Part shown: positions 43,378-52,758 of the stretch, one piece after another | Position numbering within the stretch: the stretch's first letter is position 1 | Layout: each line of letters starts with the position of its first letter | Origin: CAZNLH01 sp964573995 | GTDB lineage: Bacteria > Gemmatimonadota > CAZMKB01 > CAZNLH01 | NCBI GenBank assembly: GCA_964573995.1 | Contig: CAZNLH010000013.1 | Span: forward strand, 11,941-75,940 | Length of the DNA: 64,000 nt | Reading direction: 5' to 3' | Notes under the pieces: generated by a model | Seen by the model: the letters and a program-made list of their open reading frames with translations, nothing else | Told to the model about the DNA's origin: nothing | The model's database searches: none | Program-made: the position numbers and the translations under genes

Positions 43378-44759
43378 GTGGCATCATCAACCTCAGTTAC
43401 ATCATAGCATCCATCCTGTTTATCTACGGGCTCAAGATGCTCAGTTCACCGGCCACCGCCCGCCGCGGAAACCTAATTTCCGCCGGCGGGATGCTTTTGG
43501 CCATCATCGCCACGCTATTGTACAGGGGACTGTCATATCAGTGGATCATCGTAGGCCTGCTGATCGGATCCTCCATCGGCGCGCTGGCGGCTGAGAGGGT
43601 CAAGATGACCGCCATGCCCGAGATGGTGGCGCTCTTCAACGGGTTCGGAGGTATCGCCAGCCTCCTTGTCGGCCTGGCCGAGTACCACCAATTCTTCACC
43701 AGCAGCGGTTCAATGACCTACGTCTCCGCGAGCGCCACATACCTGGCAGTTCTAATCGGCGGTGTTACCTTCACCGGCAGCGTGATCGCCTATGCCAAAC
43801 TGGCCGAGAAGATTCCCGGTCGGGCCGTCCTCTTCGGCGGTCAGCATATCGTGAACGCCCTGATCCTGGCGGCATCGCTGGCCGGACTCGTCTTCTTCCT
43901 ATGGAAGATCATTCCCGGGGACGATATCAGGTATGACCTGCTCATCGCCCTGGCAGCCGTCTCGTTCGTCCTCGGAGTACTCCTCGTCATCCCGATTGGC
44001 GGCGCGGACATGCCGGTCGTGATTGCCCTGTTGAACAGTTATTCCGGGCTTGCGGCGTGCGCGGCGGGTTTCGTAATCTCGAACAATGTCCTGATCGTCG
44101 CGGGGTCGCTGGTGGGAGCGAGCGGGCTGATACTTACCAATATAATGTGCAAGGCCATGAACCGCTCGCTTGCAAACGTGATGTTCGCCGGTGTCGGTGC
44201 GACCACCTCCGGAGGTTCGGGTTACCAGGGAGAGGCCAACCCGATTTCGCCACAGGATGCCTACCTGATCCTGGAGGCAGCCGGCTCCGTGGTCTTCGTC
44301 CCCGGTTATGGCATGGCTGTGGCCCAGGCCCAGCACGTGGTGCGTGAATTAGGCGAGTTGCTCGAGGCAAACGGTGCCGAGGTGAAGTATTGCATCCATC
44401 CGGTGGCCGGTCGTATGCCCGGGCACATGAACGTCCTCCTCGCCGAGGCCAACGTCCCGTACGAAAGACTGGTCGAGCCAGACGACGTCAATCCGATGAT
44501 GGAAAGCGTGGATGTGGCCATGGTAATTGGAGCCAACGACGTGGTGAACCCGGCGGCCCGGGAGGACGAGAATAGTCCGTTATGGGGCATGCCGATCATC
44601 GACGTGGACCGCGCAAGGACCTGCATTGTCCTGAAGCGGAGCCTGAACCCGGGCTTCGCGGGGGTCGACAACCCGCTCTTCTTCAGGCCGAATACCCGCA
44701 TGTTGTTCGGCGACGCGAAGGCGAGCGTCTCCGCGCTGGTCACCGAGTTCAAGGGGTGA
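43374..44759 (+). CDS. pntB: NAD(P) transhydrogenase subunit beta
   Basis: The 461-residue protein has about eight or nine membrane helices (residues 5-265) and the C-terminal NADP-binding domain III with GYGMAVAQAQH, HPVAGRMPGHMNVLLAEA, IGANDVVNPAA and RSLNPGFAGVDNPLF. It completes the enzyme that uses the proton gradient to make NADPH from NADH. The start is GTG 43374, overlapping the pntA2 stop. It ends 21 bp before a convergent transporter gene. Confidence 0.97.
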   Translation: MSGIINLSYIIASILFIYGLKMLSSPATARRGNLISAGGMLLAIIATLLYRGLSYQWIIVGLLIGSSIGALAAERVKMTAMPEMVALFNGFGGIASLLVGLAEYHQFFTSSGSMTYVSASATYLAVLIGGVTFTGSVIAYAKLAEKIPGRAVLFGGQHIVNALILAASLAGLVFFLWKIIPGDDIRYDLLIALAAVSFVLGVLLVIPIGGADMPVVIALLNSYSGLAACAAGFVISNNVLIVAGSLVGASGLILTNIMCKAMNRSLANVMFAGVGATTSGGSGYQGEANPISPQDAYLILEAAGSVVFVPGYGMAVAQAQHVVRELGELLEANGAEVKYCIHPVAGRMPGHMNVLLAEANVPYERLVEPDDVNPMMESVDVAMVIGANDVVNPAAREDENSPLWGMPIIDVDRARTCIVLKRSLNPGFAGVDNPLFFRPNTRMLFGDAKASVSALVTEFKG

Positions 44760-44780
44760 CGGTTCCCCTGTTGCCGTCCA

Positions 44781-46178
44781 TCAAGGCCCACCCATCAATA
44801 TCGATCCACCCGTATAGAACGTCCCGGCCACTGCCGCGGTCAGGAGGCAGGCCAGAGTAGCCGCCAGTAGCGCCCTCGGGCCTACCTTGGTCAGGTCGAG
44901 CGTCCTCGAAGGAGCGAGCGCAGCGATCCCTCCGACAAAGATTGCGAGGGAAGCGATATGGGCAAAACCGCACAGGGCGTATGTGGCGATCACCACAGAT
45001 CGAGGATGCTGCAGGACGCCGGAACCGATCGCACCGGCGAGGTCCATGTACGACTGGACCTCCGTAGCGAAGAGGCGCTCGCCGATGATATCGGAGATGA
45101 CCCTGGCGTCAGACGTCGGCACCCCGATGGCCAGCGTAAAGGGGTAGAATACGATACCCGCAAGCGACTTCAGGGACCAGTCGAAGTTCCACCCCGTCAG
45201 GTGATCGACCCAACCTCCCACTGACCCCAGTACGAGGTCCCCGAGCGCCACGAGCCCCAGGAAGGCGATCAGCAGCGCCACGATCCCGACCACCAACCTG
45301 ACTCCACTGTTGGCGCCGTTGATGACGGCCTCTATCCAGTTCTTCTCCCCGGTCGGAGAGGGCATCACATCCATGCCGAGGGTGACCGGCTTACCGGTCT
45401 CCGGCAGGAGGAGTTTGGACATCACCACGGCCGCAGGCGCGGAGAGGATCGAGGCAGAGACGAGGTGCCCCGCGATGTTCGCGAACTCATCATGGAGCAG
45501 CATGACATATATGGCCAGGACACTGGAGGCCACGGTCGCCATCCCGGCGGTAAGGATTGTACACAACTCCGAGGTGGTCATCTCCTCGAGGTAGGGCCGG
45601 ATGGTCAGGGCCGACTCGATCCCCACGAAGATGTTGCTCGAGGCGCACAGGGACTCCGCGCCGCTGATCTTCATCAGCCTGGTGAAGACAAACGAGAAGA
45701 GTCGCACGATGCGTTCCATAACCCCGAGATAGTAAAGCAGGCCCATAAGGCCCGCGAAGAAGACCACGGCCGGCATTGCCTGGAAGGCGAGGAAGAACCC
45801 CAGCGATGTCTCCCCCTGGGGAGACGTTCCTCCGGGGGGTATCGCCAGCCTGCCGAAGAGAAAGCGCGACCCGGCGCCGGCACTGTCGAGGAGCCGGACA
45901 ACCGCATCGTTTACCAAAAGGAACAGCGCGGTCCCCGGCGGAAAGAGGAAGATCAGGGCACCTAAGGCGAACAGAATGGCGGTCCCCCACACTATCACCC
46001 GCATGTTGAGGGTCTTTCTGTTCGAAGAAATTGCGTAGCCGAAGGCGAGGAGCAGGAATACACCGGCAAGGCTTACAAGGTTGTAGATTTCCAGGATGGC
46101 ACCTCCATTCTCGCACACATCAAGGCCCTGGTAATCTACAACGTCACGCCTTACGGAGTCAAGAAAAGAGGGAATCAC
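44781..46178 (-). CDS. CNT-family concentrative nucleoside transporter (NupC-like)
   Basis: The 465-residue membrane protein has the CNT pattern: paired gate and nucleoside-recognition helices, with PAVVFFAGLMGLLYYLG, CASSNIFVGIESALTIRPY and a C-terminal YALCGFAHIASLAIFVGG. CNT proteins take up nucleosides with protons or sodium. The start is uncertain: GTG 46178 lies inside the end of the acyl-CoA synthetase gene and directly after GGAGG, with no normal spacing; the membrane part begins about residue 28. It shares its operon with the synthetase gene. Confidence 0.88.
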   Translation of the reverse strand: MIPSFLDSVRRDVVDYQGLDVCENGGAILEIYNLVSLAGVFLLLAFGYAISSNRKTLNMRVIVWGTAILFALGALIFLFPPGTALFLLVNDAVVRLLDSAGAGSRFLFGRLAIPPGGTSPQGETSLGFFLAFQAMPAVVFFAGLMGLLYYLGVMERIVRLFSFVFTRLMKISGAESLCASSNIFVGIESALTIRPYLEEMTTSELCTILTAGMATVASSVLAIYVMLLHDEFANIAGHLVSASILSAPAAVVMSKLLLPETGKPVTLGMDVMPSPTGEKNWIEAVINGANSGVRLVVGIVALLIAFLGLVALGDLVLGSVGGWVDHLTGWNFDWSLKSLAGIVFYPFTLAIGVPTSDARVISDIIGERLFATEVQSYMDLAGAIGSGVLQHPRSVVIATYALCGFAHIASLAIFVGGIAALAPSRTLDLTKVGPRALLAATLACLLTAAVAGTFYTGGSILMGGP

Positions 46179-48312
46179 CTCCGCAATCTACGAGACTGAT
46201 ATGCGCATCGACCCCTTTCGCTCCCTTTCCCCTCGGAAGGACCATGAAGGGATTGACATCGAGTTGCTTGATAACGGGAAAATCGGTCACGAGTTGAGCG
46301 AGTCGCCCGATCGCATCCTTGAGTGCCTCGATGTCCGATGGCGCCTCTCCACGCACGCCCTCGAGCAACCTGTATCCCCGGATACTGTGAATCATCTCGT
46401 CGGTATCGACGTCCGTAATTGGAAGGATCCGGAAGGTGACGTCCTTCAGGTACTCGACGTAGATCCCACCGAGTCCAAACATGAGGAGGGATCCGAAGGA
46501 AGGGTCGAAGTTCATCCCGATGATCGTCTCCCGTCCGCCATTCACCATCTCCTGGACCATGAACCCTGCTGGCGATCTCCTCCTCTTCCCACCCTTACTC
46601 GTGATCCCCTTCAACTTCTGGAAGGCCTTGACCATCTCTCCATTGTCCCTTATGTCAAGTATGACGCCTCCGACATCCGTCTTGTGGCTGAGTCCGGGGG
46701 CCGTCACCTTCAAGGCCACGGGGTAACCGATCTCCTCGGCGGAGGCGACGACATCCTCCAGCCCACCCGCGATGCGAAACCGCGCCATCGGCAGCCCGTA
46801 GGCCTCAAGCACCTGAAAGGCCTCCTCCTGGGTAAGGTCTACCCTCCCCGAATCGGTCACGCCCCGGATGACTGCCTCCACCCGATCACGATCGACCTCG
46901 AAACGCAGGATCTTTCCCGCTGGGCGGTCCAGCCATCTTCGGTACTTGACCATCAGGGAGAGGGTCTTTGCAGCCGACTCCGGGAAAGAATAAATAGGAA
47001 TGATCCTCTCCTCCACTCCCGCCGATTGCCTCATTACCTCCTCCCTTCCCATGAAACAGGCAAGGACCGTCTTTTCACTCCCCCTTGTGACCTCGTGGAT
47101 CACCGAAGAGACCTCAAGGGGGTCAGTGGTGATCGGCGGAACGAATATCACCAGTATGGAATGAATGTTTTCATCTTCCAGGATGATCTTCAATGCCGAG
47201 CGATACCTCTCTGCATCCGCTCCGGCGATCAGGTCGAGGGGATTCTGTACGGAGACCATTGGTGGAAGCGCCTTCTTCAGTCGTCTAAGCGTCCTGTCTG
47301 AAAACCGAGTAACACGTAAGCCGAGCCTTTCGCAGGCGTCTACGGCCATGATCCCGGGACCGCCGGCATTGGTGATGATGGCCACACCGTCCCCCGCGGG
47401 GACCGGCTGGTTACAAAAGGCCATGGCCATGTCGAAGAGTTCCTCGACGGATGTAACCCTGAGTACGCCGGACTGAAGGAACAGGGCCTCGCTCATGACG
47501 TCCCTGCTCGCCATGGCACCTGTGTGAGAAGAGGCAGCTCGTATACCGGCTTGTGTCCGCCCTGCCTTCACGGCTATTATCGGTTTCTTCCTGGTGATCT
47601 CACGCGCGAGGCTGGTAAACTTCATCGGGTCGCCGAAACTCTCCAGGTACATCAAGATCAATTCCGTGGCCGGATCATCGCGCCAGTATTCTATGAGGTC
47701 ATTGCCCGACACATCCGCCTTGTTTCCCACGCTTATGAAGTTGGAGAAGCCGAGGTTGAGTTGCCTGGCCATGCTGAGGATGGCCTCTCCCAGGGCACCG
47801 CTCTGGGACATGAAACCTATCTTCCCCCTTGTCGGCGTAGTAGTGGCAAAGGTGGCGTTCATGCTGACGGACGGATCGGTATTTATCACGCCCATGCAGT
47901 TCGGCCCGACGGCACGCATTCCATACTCTTCGAGCAACTTCACTATCTTCTCCTCCTCCCGGGCTCCGGCCTCGCTGCTCTCCTTGAAACCCGCAGAGAT
48001 GATCACCAGACCGCGGACGCCCTTGCCGGCACACTCCTCTACGACCTTTACCACCTCGGGCCATGGTACCACGATGATTGCAAGGTCGACGCGGTCAGGC
48101 ACCTCCAGGATGGAGGGATAGCACTTGATGCTGTTGACTACCTCCGCCATCGGGTTGACGGGGAAGAGGGTCCCCTTGAACTCGAACTCCAGGAGATTGT
48201 GGAGGATTTCCCTCCCGATTGTGCCTCTCCTTCGCGACGCACCGATTACCGCAATCGACTTCGGCCTGAAGATACAGTCGAGGCTCTTCTCTCTCTTCCC
48301 CTTGTTGCTCAT
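46159..48312 (-). CDS. ADP-forming acyl-CoA (acetyl-CoA) synthetase, fused alpha-beta subunits
   Basis: The 717-residue protein joins the alpha part (CoA-binding Rossmann, VIGASRRRGTIG; Flavodoxin-like CoA-ligase domains; phospho-His in SSHTGAMASRD) with the C-terminal beta part, an ATP-grasp fold (EAFQVLEAYGLPMARF, GYPVALKVTAPGLSHKTDVGG). Such enzymes interconvert acetyl-CoA or similar acyl-CoA plus ADP and phosphate with the acid plus ATP, giving ATP in fermentation; some members act in amino acid catabolism. The ATG 48312 starts one base after the stop of the small CPFC gene. The substrate cannot be named from sequence. Confidence 0.92.
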   Translation of the reverse strand: MSNKGKREKSLDCIFRPKSIAVIGASRRRGTIGREILHNLLEFEFKGTLFPVNPMAEVVNSIKCYPSILEVPDRVDLAIIVVPWPEVVKVVEECAGKGVRGLVIISAGFKESSEAGAREEEKIVKLLEEYGMRAVGPNCMGVINTDPSVSMNATFATTTPTRGKIGFMSQSGALGEAILSMARQLNLGFSNFISVGNKADVSGNDLIEYWRDDPATELILMYLESFGDPMKFTSLAREITRKKPIIAVKAGRTQAGIRAASSHTGAMASRDVMSEALFLQSGVLRVTSVEELFDMAMAFCNQPVPAGDGVAIITNAGGPGIMAVDACERLGLRVTRFSDRTLRRLKKALPPMVSVQNPLDLIAGADAERYRSALKIILEDENIHSILVIFVPPITTDPLEVSSVIHEVTRGSEKTVLACFMGREEVMRQSAGVEERIIPIYSFPESAAKTLSLMVKYRRWLDRPAGKILRFEVDRDRVEAVIRGVTDSGRVDLTQEEAFQVLEAYGLPMARFRIAGGLEDVVASAEEIGYPVALKVTAPGLSHKTDVGGVILDIRDNGEMVKAFQKLKGITSKGGKRRRSPAGFMVQEMVNGGRETIIGMNFDPSFGSLLMFGLGGIYVEYLKDVTFRILPITDVDTDEMIHSIRGYRLLEGVRGEAPSDIEALKDAIGRLAQLVTDFPVIKQLDVNPFMVLPRGKGAKGVDAHISLVDCGGDSLFS

Positions 48313-48313
48313 C

Positions 48314-48523
48314 TCAATCGATCTCCACTTTCCTTGCTCCATGGTCCTTCTTACGCTTGTTCATCGACCGTCGCGTCATCTCGATTTCGTGGTCGACCAC
48401 CGCCCGGATGGCCATGAGGATCTCCTGCTTGGCATTCAGAACATGGACCTCGGCGTCACGAAATTGCTCAAAGAATGAACAGAATGGACATCCTTCTCGA
48501 TCTTCCTCCCTTTTCGCGACCAT
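48314..48523 (-). CDS. 69-residue protein with a CPFC motif, linked to the ArsA-like ATPase
   Basis: ATG 48523 is preceded by AGGAGG at 8 nt, so the product has 69 residues although the open frame continues upstream. It has a CPFC motif (residues 12-15), then an amphipathic helix EVHVLNAKQEILMAIRAVVDHEIEM and a basic tail. CxxC may bind a metal or be redox-active. I do not recognise the family by name. It lies between an ArsA/Get3-like ATPase gene (141 bp upstream) and the ADP-forming synthetase (1 bp downstream). Confidence 0.7.
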   Translation of the reverse strand: MVAKREEDREGCPFCSFFEQFRDAEVHVLNAKQEILMAIRAVVDHEIEMTRRSMNKRKKDHGARKVEID

Positions 48524-48664
48524 GTCGACCGCCTCCTTTCTGATTGGCCCTTTCTCCCACAGGGCGAGACACTTCCATAGGACCCTTCTTCTGTACGCTA
48601 ATAAACCCACGGAGCGCCCAGTTCTCTGAGTCGCCCAAATGACGGGAACTTCTACAGCCGAGCA

Positions 48665-49834
48665 CTAAGTCTTTTTGCCAAATGTCACCAGCAGCCGGCC
48701 GTCACGGAAACCGGCACCCTCGATATCAAGAGACGAGAGGCTCCGGGGAAGAAATATGTTGCGCTTGAGCTTCCCTATGTTCAAAATCAACTCGTCTCCC
48801 TTCACCCACATGTCTAGGTCCTTCTTTTCAGTGAATGGGAGCCGGATAGACAGGATATAGTGCCCGTCCTCGTTTGTGATGACCATCGGGCTCTCCCTGT
48901 AGAAGACCCCGGCCGGGTCATTCCCGCCGAAGATGTCCTCCGCCATTAGCGAGAGGAGCCTCACGCCTACGACTTCGCTCCTGAAGAGGCTGCACTTGAA
49001 GATTGGTATCGGATGAAATGATTCCGAGGCGGTCTTCAAGTGCCGCTTCTGTGCCCTCTTCCACTGGCCGAAATAGGTGTCCTTGACGACATCCGGCAGT
49101 ATCCGATTCATGACAACGGCATCCACCGAGAAGCCGAAGAGGCTGAGATACGTGTAAACCCTCTGTGATTCCTTGATGACCATCTTCTGGGGATTGCAGA
49201 CCAAACGGATCGTGGATGACTCGTTGTCGGTAAGGACCTGCTTGATCGCGTGCACCTTCAGGTAAAGGTCCTCTATAGAAAGATAGACATCGTCAGTAGG
49301 CAGGGGGATATTGGTGATCCTTTCCGCCACGGGGCGGACCATCTTGATGATCTTCCTCTCGATATGGAAGAATTTCTCCATGTACCACTGGATGATATCC
49401 GGGAAACTCAACATCCTGATGGTGCTTCCGGTAGGAGCACAGTCGACAATGGCCACGTCATAGGAATCGCCCTCGTAATAACCCTGGAGGACGAGGAGGC
49501 TGAAGAGTTCCTCCATGCCTGGGAAGATGGAGAATTCATGCGCCATGAAGTCCTCGAAGCCCTGTTTCTTGAGAAACTTCACGATGAACTCCTGAATCTG
49601 GCCCCAGTTCCGTACCAGTTCGGTGTTGACATCCACTTCCTGGGCGAACAGGTTGCGAACGATACCGACGGGATCTCTCCCTACCTTTCGATTGAGGACG
49701 TCAGAGAGGCTGTGGGCAGAGTCCGTGCTGATGAGCAGGGTTCTGTAGCCCAACTCGGCACACTTAACACCAGTGGCCGCAGCGATACTGGTCTTGCCGA
49801 CCCCACCCTTACCGGTGTAAAGAATGACTCTCAC
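48665..49834 (-). CDS. ArsA/Get3-like ATPase with C-terminal Hsp20-like domain
   Basis: The 389-residue single-domain ATPase has the deviant Walker A GKGGVGKTSIAAA at the N-terminus, switch motif STDSAHSLSDVL and DCAPTGSTIRML. The C-terminal 80 residues (YILSIRLPFTEKKDLDMW...) form a beta-sandwich of the Hsp20-like type found in bacterial ArsA homologues. No arsenite-binding Cys cluster is obvious, so a chaperone-like or targeting role, as in eukaryotic Get3, is more plausible than arsenite export; this is inference. The start overlaps the PfkB gene by 26 bp. Confidence 0.87.
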   Translation of the reverse strand: MRVILYTGKGGVGKTSIAAATGVKCAELGYRTLLISTDSAHSLSDVLNRKVGRDPVGIVRNLFAQEVDVNTELVRNWGQIQEFIVKFLKKQGFEDFMAHEFSIFPGMEELFSLLVLQGYYEGDSYDVAIVDCAPTGSTIRMLSFPDIIQWYMEKFFHIERKIIKMVRPVAERITNIPLPTDDVYLSIEDLYLKVHAIKQVLTDNESSTIRLVCNPQKMVIKESQRVYTYLSLFGFSVDAVVMNRILPDVVKDTYFGQWKRAQKRHLKTASESFHPIPIFKCSLFRSEVVGVRLLSLMAEDIFGGNDPAGVFYRESPMVITNEDGHYILSIRLPFTEKKDLDMWVKGDELILNIGKLKRNIFLPRSLSSLDIEGAGFRDGRLLVTFGKKT

Positions 49835-50762
49835 GGTTATCCCCCTCCAATTCTCTCAACCACGTGTTTAGCCCCGCGGTCCCGGAGCGCGTACAGTTCA
49901 GCCCGGCCATCCGCCTGGCGAGGATCATCGACCTCTCGATACTCTCCCCGCGCAAGCGCGCCAGGAAGAAGGAGGCCCCGTAGACGTCCCCGCTACCCGT
50001 AGGATCGACCACCTCCACGGAATTCATCGGTGGTATATAGCACCGCATGGTACCGCCCCTTTTATCCGCATACCACGCGAACGATCCTCGTTCCCCAACG
50101 GTCACGAGGAGGCAAGTGACCCGTCCCGATCGGCACTTTTCCCAGACCTCCTCCCCGATATCAAACACCTCGCCTCGCCGGCCGGCTATCGTGAAGAATT
50201 CCTCCCGATTCACCTGCAGGGTGTCGCAAATACCGAGCCATCCCTCCCATCCTTCCGGGCGCCTCATGTAGTGCTTGCCGTCCCTGTCATAATCAACGAG
50301 ATAACTGTGCAGGTCCAGGTGTACGGGGAACGACGCCTCCCGGCACGCCCCGGACAGGCTTGAGGGCCCAGCCTCCCTTCCGGAGACGAGGTTGATCAGG
50401 AGGCCGTCCAATGTCTCGGCCGGGCCAAGATCGTCCTCCGTGAGCCCTGCGACCCCCCCGCTTGCACGCTCTTCCCTGTAATCGGGCGTTTTATACCTGA
50501 GATCGACGCGATTGTTCGGACGATCATCCTCTATTACTCCCTCCCAGGATAGATGGGTTACCCTGCCGAGGGCACTGCGGACTCTTTCAATGGCGTCCTG
50601 TCCTACGCGGGTAATAGGGACGATTACGTCCTCCGAATCCATGAGGGAGTCCATCGCCATTATCGAATAAGTCAACCCCCCCAGGTCTTCAACTACGCCA
50701 CCCCGATGCAGGTGAATCGTATCGAGCACGATCTGGCCTACCATCCCGACCCTAAGGGCCAA
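49809..50762 (-). CDS. PfkB-family sugar/nucleoside kinase
   Basis: The 317-residue ribokinase-like protein has the N-terminal VGQIVLDTIHLHRGG with GG motif, and the C-terminal signature VDPTGSGDVYGASFF with the catalytic Asp in GSGD. Members phosphorylate sugars, nucleosides or related alcohols. The substrate is not visible from sequence. It overlaps a ROK kinase gene by 11 bp upstream and the ArsA-like gene by 26 bp downstream; the ROK neighbour suggests sugar metabolism. Confidence 0.88.
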   Translation of the reverse strand: MALRVGMVGQIVLDTIHLHRGGVVEDLGGLTYSIMAMDSLMDSEDVIVPITRVGQDAIERVRSALGRVTHLSWEGVIEDDRPNNRVDLRYKTPDYREERASGGVAGLTEDDLGPAETLDGLLINLVSGREAGPSSLSGACREASFPVHLDLHSYLVDYDRDGKHYMRRPEGWEGWLGICDTLQVNREEFFTIAGRRGEVFDIGEEVWEKCRSGRVTCLLVTVGERGSFAWYADKRGGTMRCYIPPMNSVEVVDPTGSGDVYGASFFLARLRGESIERSMILARRMAGLNCTRSGTAGLNTWLRELEGDNRESHSLHR

Positions 50763-51744
50763 GTTCTCCCTCCACCTCCTTCTTGATCAACCCGACCGCC
50801 CCCACCATTCCCGCGTCATTTCCAAGGCCGGCGGGAACGATGCTGGTGCCCCTCAGCGCCGAAGGAAAGGCCCTCTTCCCGACCTCTTCCAGGAGCGGAT
50901 CGAACAAGAGCCTGCCCGCCTGGGTGACACCACCCCCTATTACAACCACCTCTGGGTTCAGTATATTCAGCATGTTGGCGATTCCTACTGCAAGGTAAAC
51001 CGCCGTATCCGCGATTACACGCCGGCAGAACGGATCTCCTTCAACTGCCTGGCGATAAACTATCTCAGAGGTGATCTTGTCGAGGTCTCCGCCAACGGCC
51101 CTTGAGAGGCCGCTGTCACACCCCTTCAACCCTTCACGTGCCCTCTCGCTGATGGCCGTCGCAGAGGCGTACGCCTCGAGGCATCCCGAGTTTCCGCAGT
51201 TGCACCGCCTCCCATTCACTTCGATCGTCATGTGACCGAGTTCCCCCGCCACACCACCCGAACCGTGCCATATTTCACCATCGATCACGATCCCGCCTCC
51301 CACACCGGTTCCAAGCGTAAAACACACGAGAGAGCGGGACCCCGCACCGGCTCCCTTCCACCATTCCCCGAGGGCCGCGGCGTTGGCATCGTTATCGAGC
51401 GCGACCTGCAAACCGACCGCACCGGAGAGGATGTCCCTCAGAGGGACATCTTCCCACCCCAGGTTGGGCGTCTTGAGGATCGTTCCACTATCAATATCGA
51501 GCGGGCCGGGCGAACCGACCCCAACGCCTAGGAGCGAGGACCCGCTGATTTCTTTCTCTTCCACCAAGGCAAGCAACTTCTTTGAGATCTCCCCGACGAT
51601 GTATCCCGGCCCCCTGTATCCCTCGGTCAGGACCTCGTGTCTAGCCAAGAGACACCCGGAACTGTCCGAGAGCCCCACCTTTGTCCAGGTCCCTCCCAGG
51701 TCTATACCGATGTAGTATCCTTCTTTTCCCGCAGGCACCACCAT
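50752..51744 (-). CDS. ROK-family sugar kinase (glucokinase-like)
   Basis: The 330-residue protein has the N-terminal phosphate loop IGIDLGGTWTKVGL, a DNDANAAALGEWW catalytic region, GTGVGGGIV, and the zinc-binding CNCGNSGCLEAYAS motif typical of ROK glucokinases. No DNA-binding domain is present, so it is an enzyme rather than a ROK repressor. It probably phosphorylates glucose or a related hexose. ATG 51744 has GGAG upstream, and the gene follows the lpxL-like gene by 24 bp. Confidence 0.9.
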   Translation of the reverse strand: MVVPAGKEGYYIGIDLGGTWTKVGLSDSSGCLLARHEVLTEGYRGPGYIVGEISKKLLALVEEKEISGSSLLGVGVGSPGPLDIDSGTILKTPNLGWEDVPLRDILSGAVGLQVALDNDANAAALGEWWKGAGAGSRSLVCFTLGTGVGGGIVIDGEIWHGSGGVAGELGHMTIEVNGRRCNCGNSGCLEAYASATAISERAREGLKGCDSGLSRAVGGDLDKITSEIVYRQAVEGDPFCRRVIADTAVYLAVGIANMLNILNPEVVVIGGGVTQAGRLLFDPLLEEVGKRAFPSALRGTSIVPAGLGNDAGMVGAVGLIKKEVEGELGP

Positions 51745-51768
51745 TCATCTCCATTGAAAATCCACCAC

Positions 51769-52680
51769 CTAATCCGCTCCCGGCTTAACTGTCTTCCATC
51801 GCCGGTGCAACCACAGCCACTGATCGGGATATTTCCTTACGTATGCCTCCAGCCTCGATGTGAACGCACCTGTGAACTCTTCGATGTCCCGCTCGAGATC
51901 ACCCGATCTCCCGTGAGGGATCGGCTCGAACGTGACCTCAAACGTACCGTCTCTCCGTCGAACCACGAACACCATTACCGCTGGGACGTCTCTTCGAAGT
52001 GCAATCACTGCTGGCCCCCGGGGGGTAGATGCATAACGGCCGAAAAAGGGTACGAACACACCGCTGTCACGGGCGTCCTGATCGGCCATCAGAATCACGA
52101 TCTCGTTCCTCTGCAGGGCATTGAGCGAACCCCGCAGTGCCCTGTCCCTTGGAATGATCTTCATCCCCACGCCCAACCGCAACTCCGTGGCCATCTTGTC
52201 GATGAAGGGATTGTGTATCCTCTGTACCACGACGTTGAGGGGATACCCCAGCCCAGATATATAGGACCCGGCAAGTTCCCAGTTGCCGAAGTGAAAGGAT
52301 ACTATTACCAGGCCCCTTCCTCCGGCGAGGGCCTTATCCAGAAGGTGTAATCCACTCACGCTGAAATAACGCGCAATCTCCGCGATGCCCCTGCCGTGCA
52401 AGTGGAGGAGGTCCACCGCGTTAAACACAAAATTACGATAGCAGGACAAGCCAACCTTGGTCCGTTCCCCTGGGCTCATCTCCGGGAAGGACGACTTCAA
52501 CTGTGCAAGAGTCACTTCGCGGCGGACGCGGACCAGGCGGAAGAATATCTCGCCCAGGATACTCCCGAGCAAGCGCCCCACAGGCAGCGGTAACCTTCGT
52601 ACAGAGCCGGAAAGGATCAATGTGAGATAATATTCCGCCCGGTATGATACACCCTTCAAGACGTGATGTAGTTTAACCAT
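51769..52680 (-). CDS. LpxL/HtrB-type lysophospholipid/lipid A acyltransferase
   Basis: The 303-residue membrane-associated protein has an N-terminal hydrophobic region (about 17-48), the catalytic HFGNWE motif (HX4E) and MADQDARDSGVFVPFFG downstream, with a C-terminal YPDQWLWLHRRWK block. This is the late acyltransferase family that adds secondary acyl chains to lipid A. It implies LPS, in agreement with lptF-lptG. It stands 78 bp downstream of lepA. Confidence 0.9.
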   Translation of the reverse strand: MVKLHHVLKGVSYRAEYYLTLILSGSVRRLPLPVGRLLGSILGEIFFRLVRVRREVTLAQLKSSFPEMSPGERTKVGLSCYRNFVFNAVDLLHLHGRGIAEIARYFSVSGLHLLDKALAGGRGLVIVSFHFGNWELAGSYISGLGYPLNVVVQRIHNPFIDKMATELRLGVGMKIIPRDRALRGSLNALQRNEIVILMADQDARDSGVFVPFFGRYASTPRGPAVIALRRDVPAVMVFVVRRRDGTFEVTFEPIPHGRSGDLERDIEEFTGAFTSRLEAYVRKYPDQWLWLHRRWKTVKPGAD

Positions 52681-52758
52681 CCCGACTTAATAATAACAGG
52701 CCGTTGGTTGCTTATCAATATACAGCCCGAATGGGACAGGGGCACTTAGCGTGCGCCA

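Noticed and set aside
46201..47301. Plus-strand frame (366 codons) opposite the ADP-forming synthetase
   Set aside because: Antisense to a full-length conserved enzyme and without known motifs.
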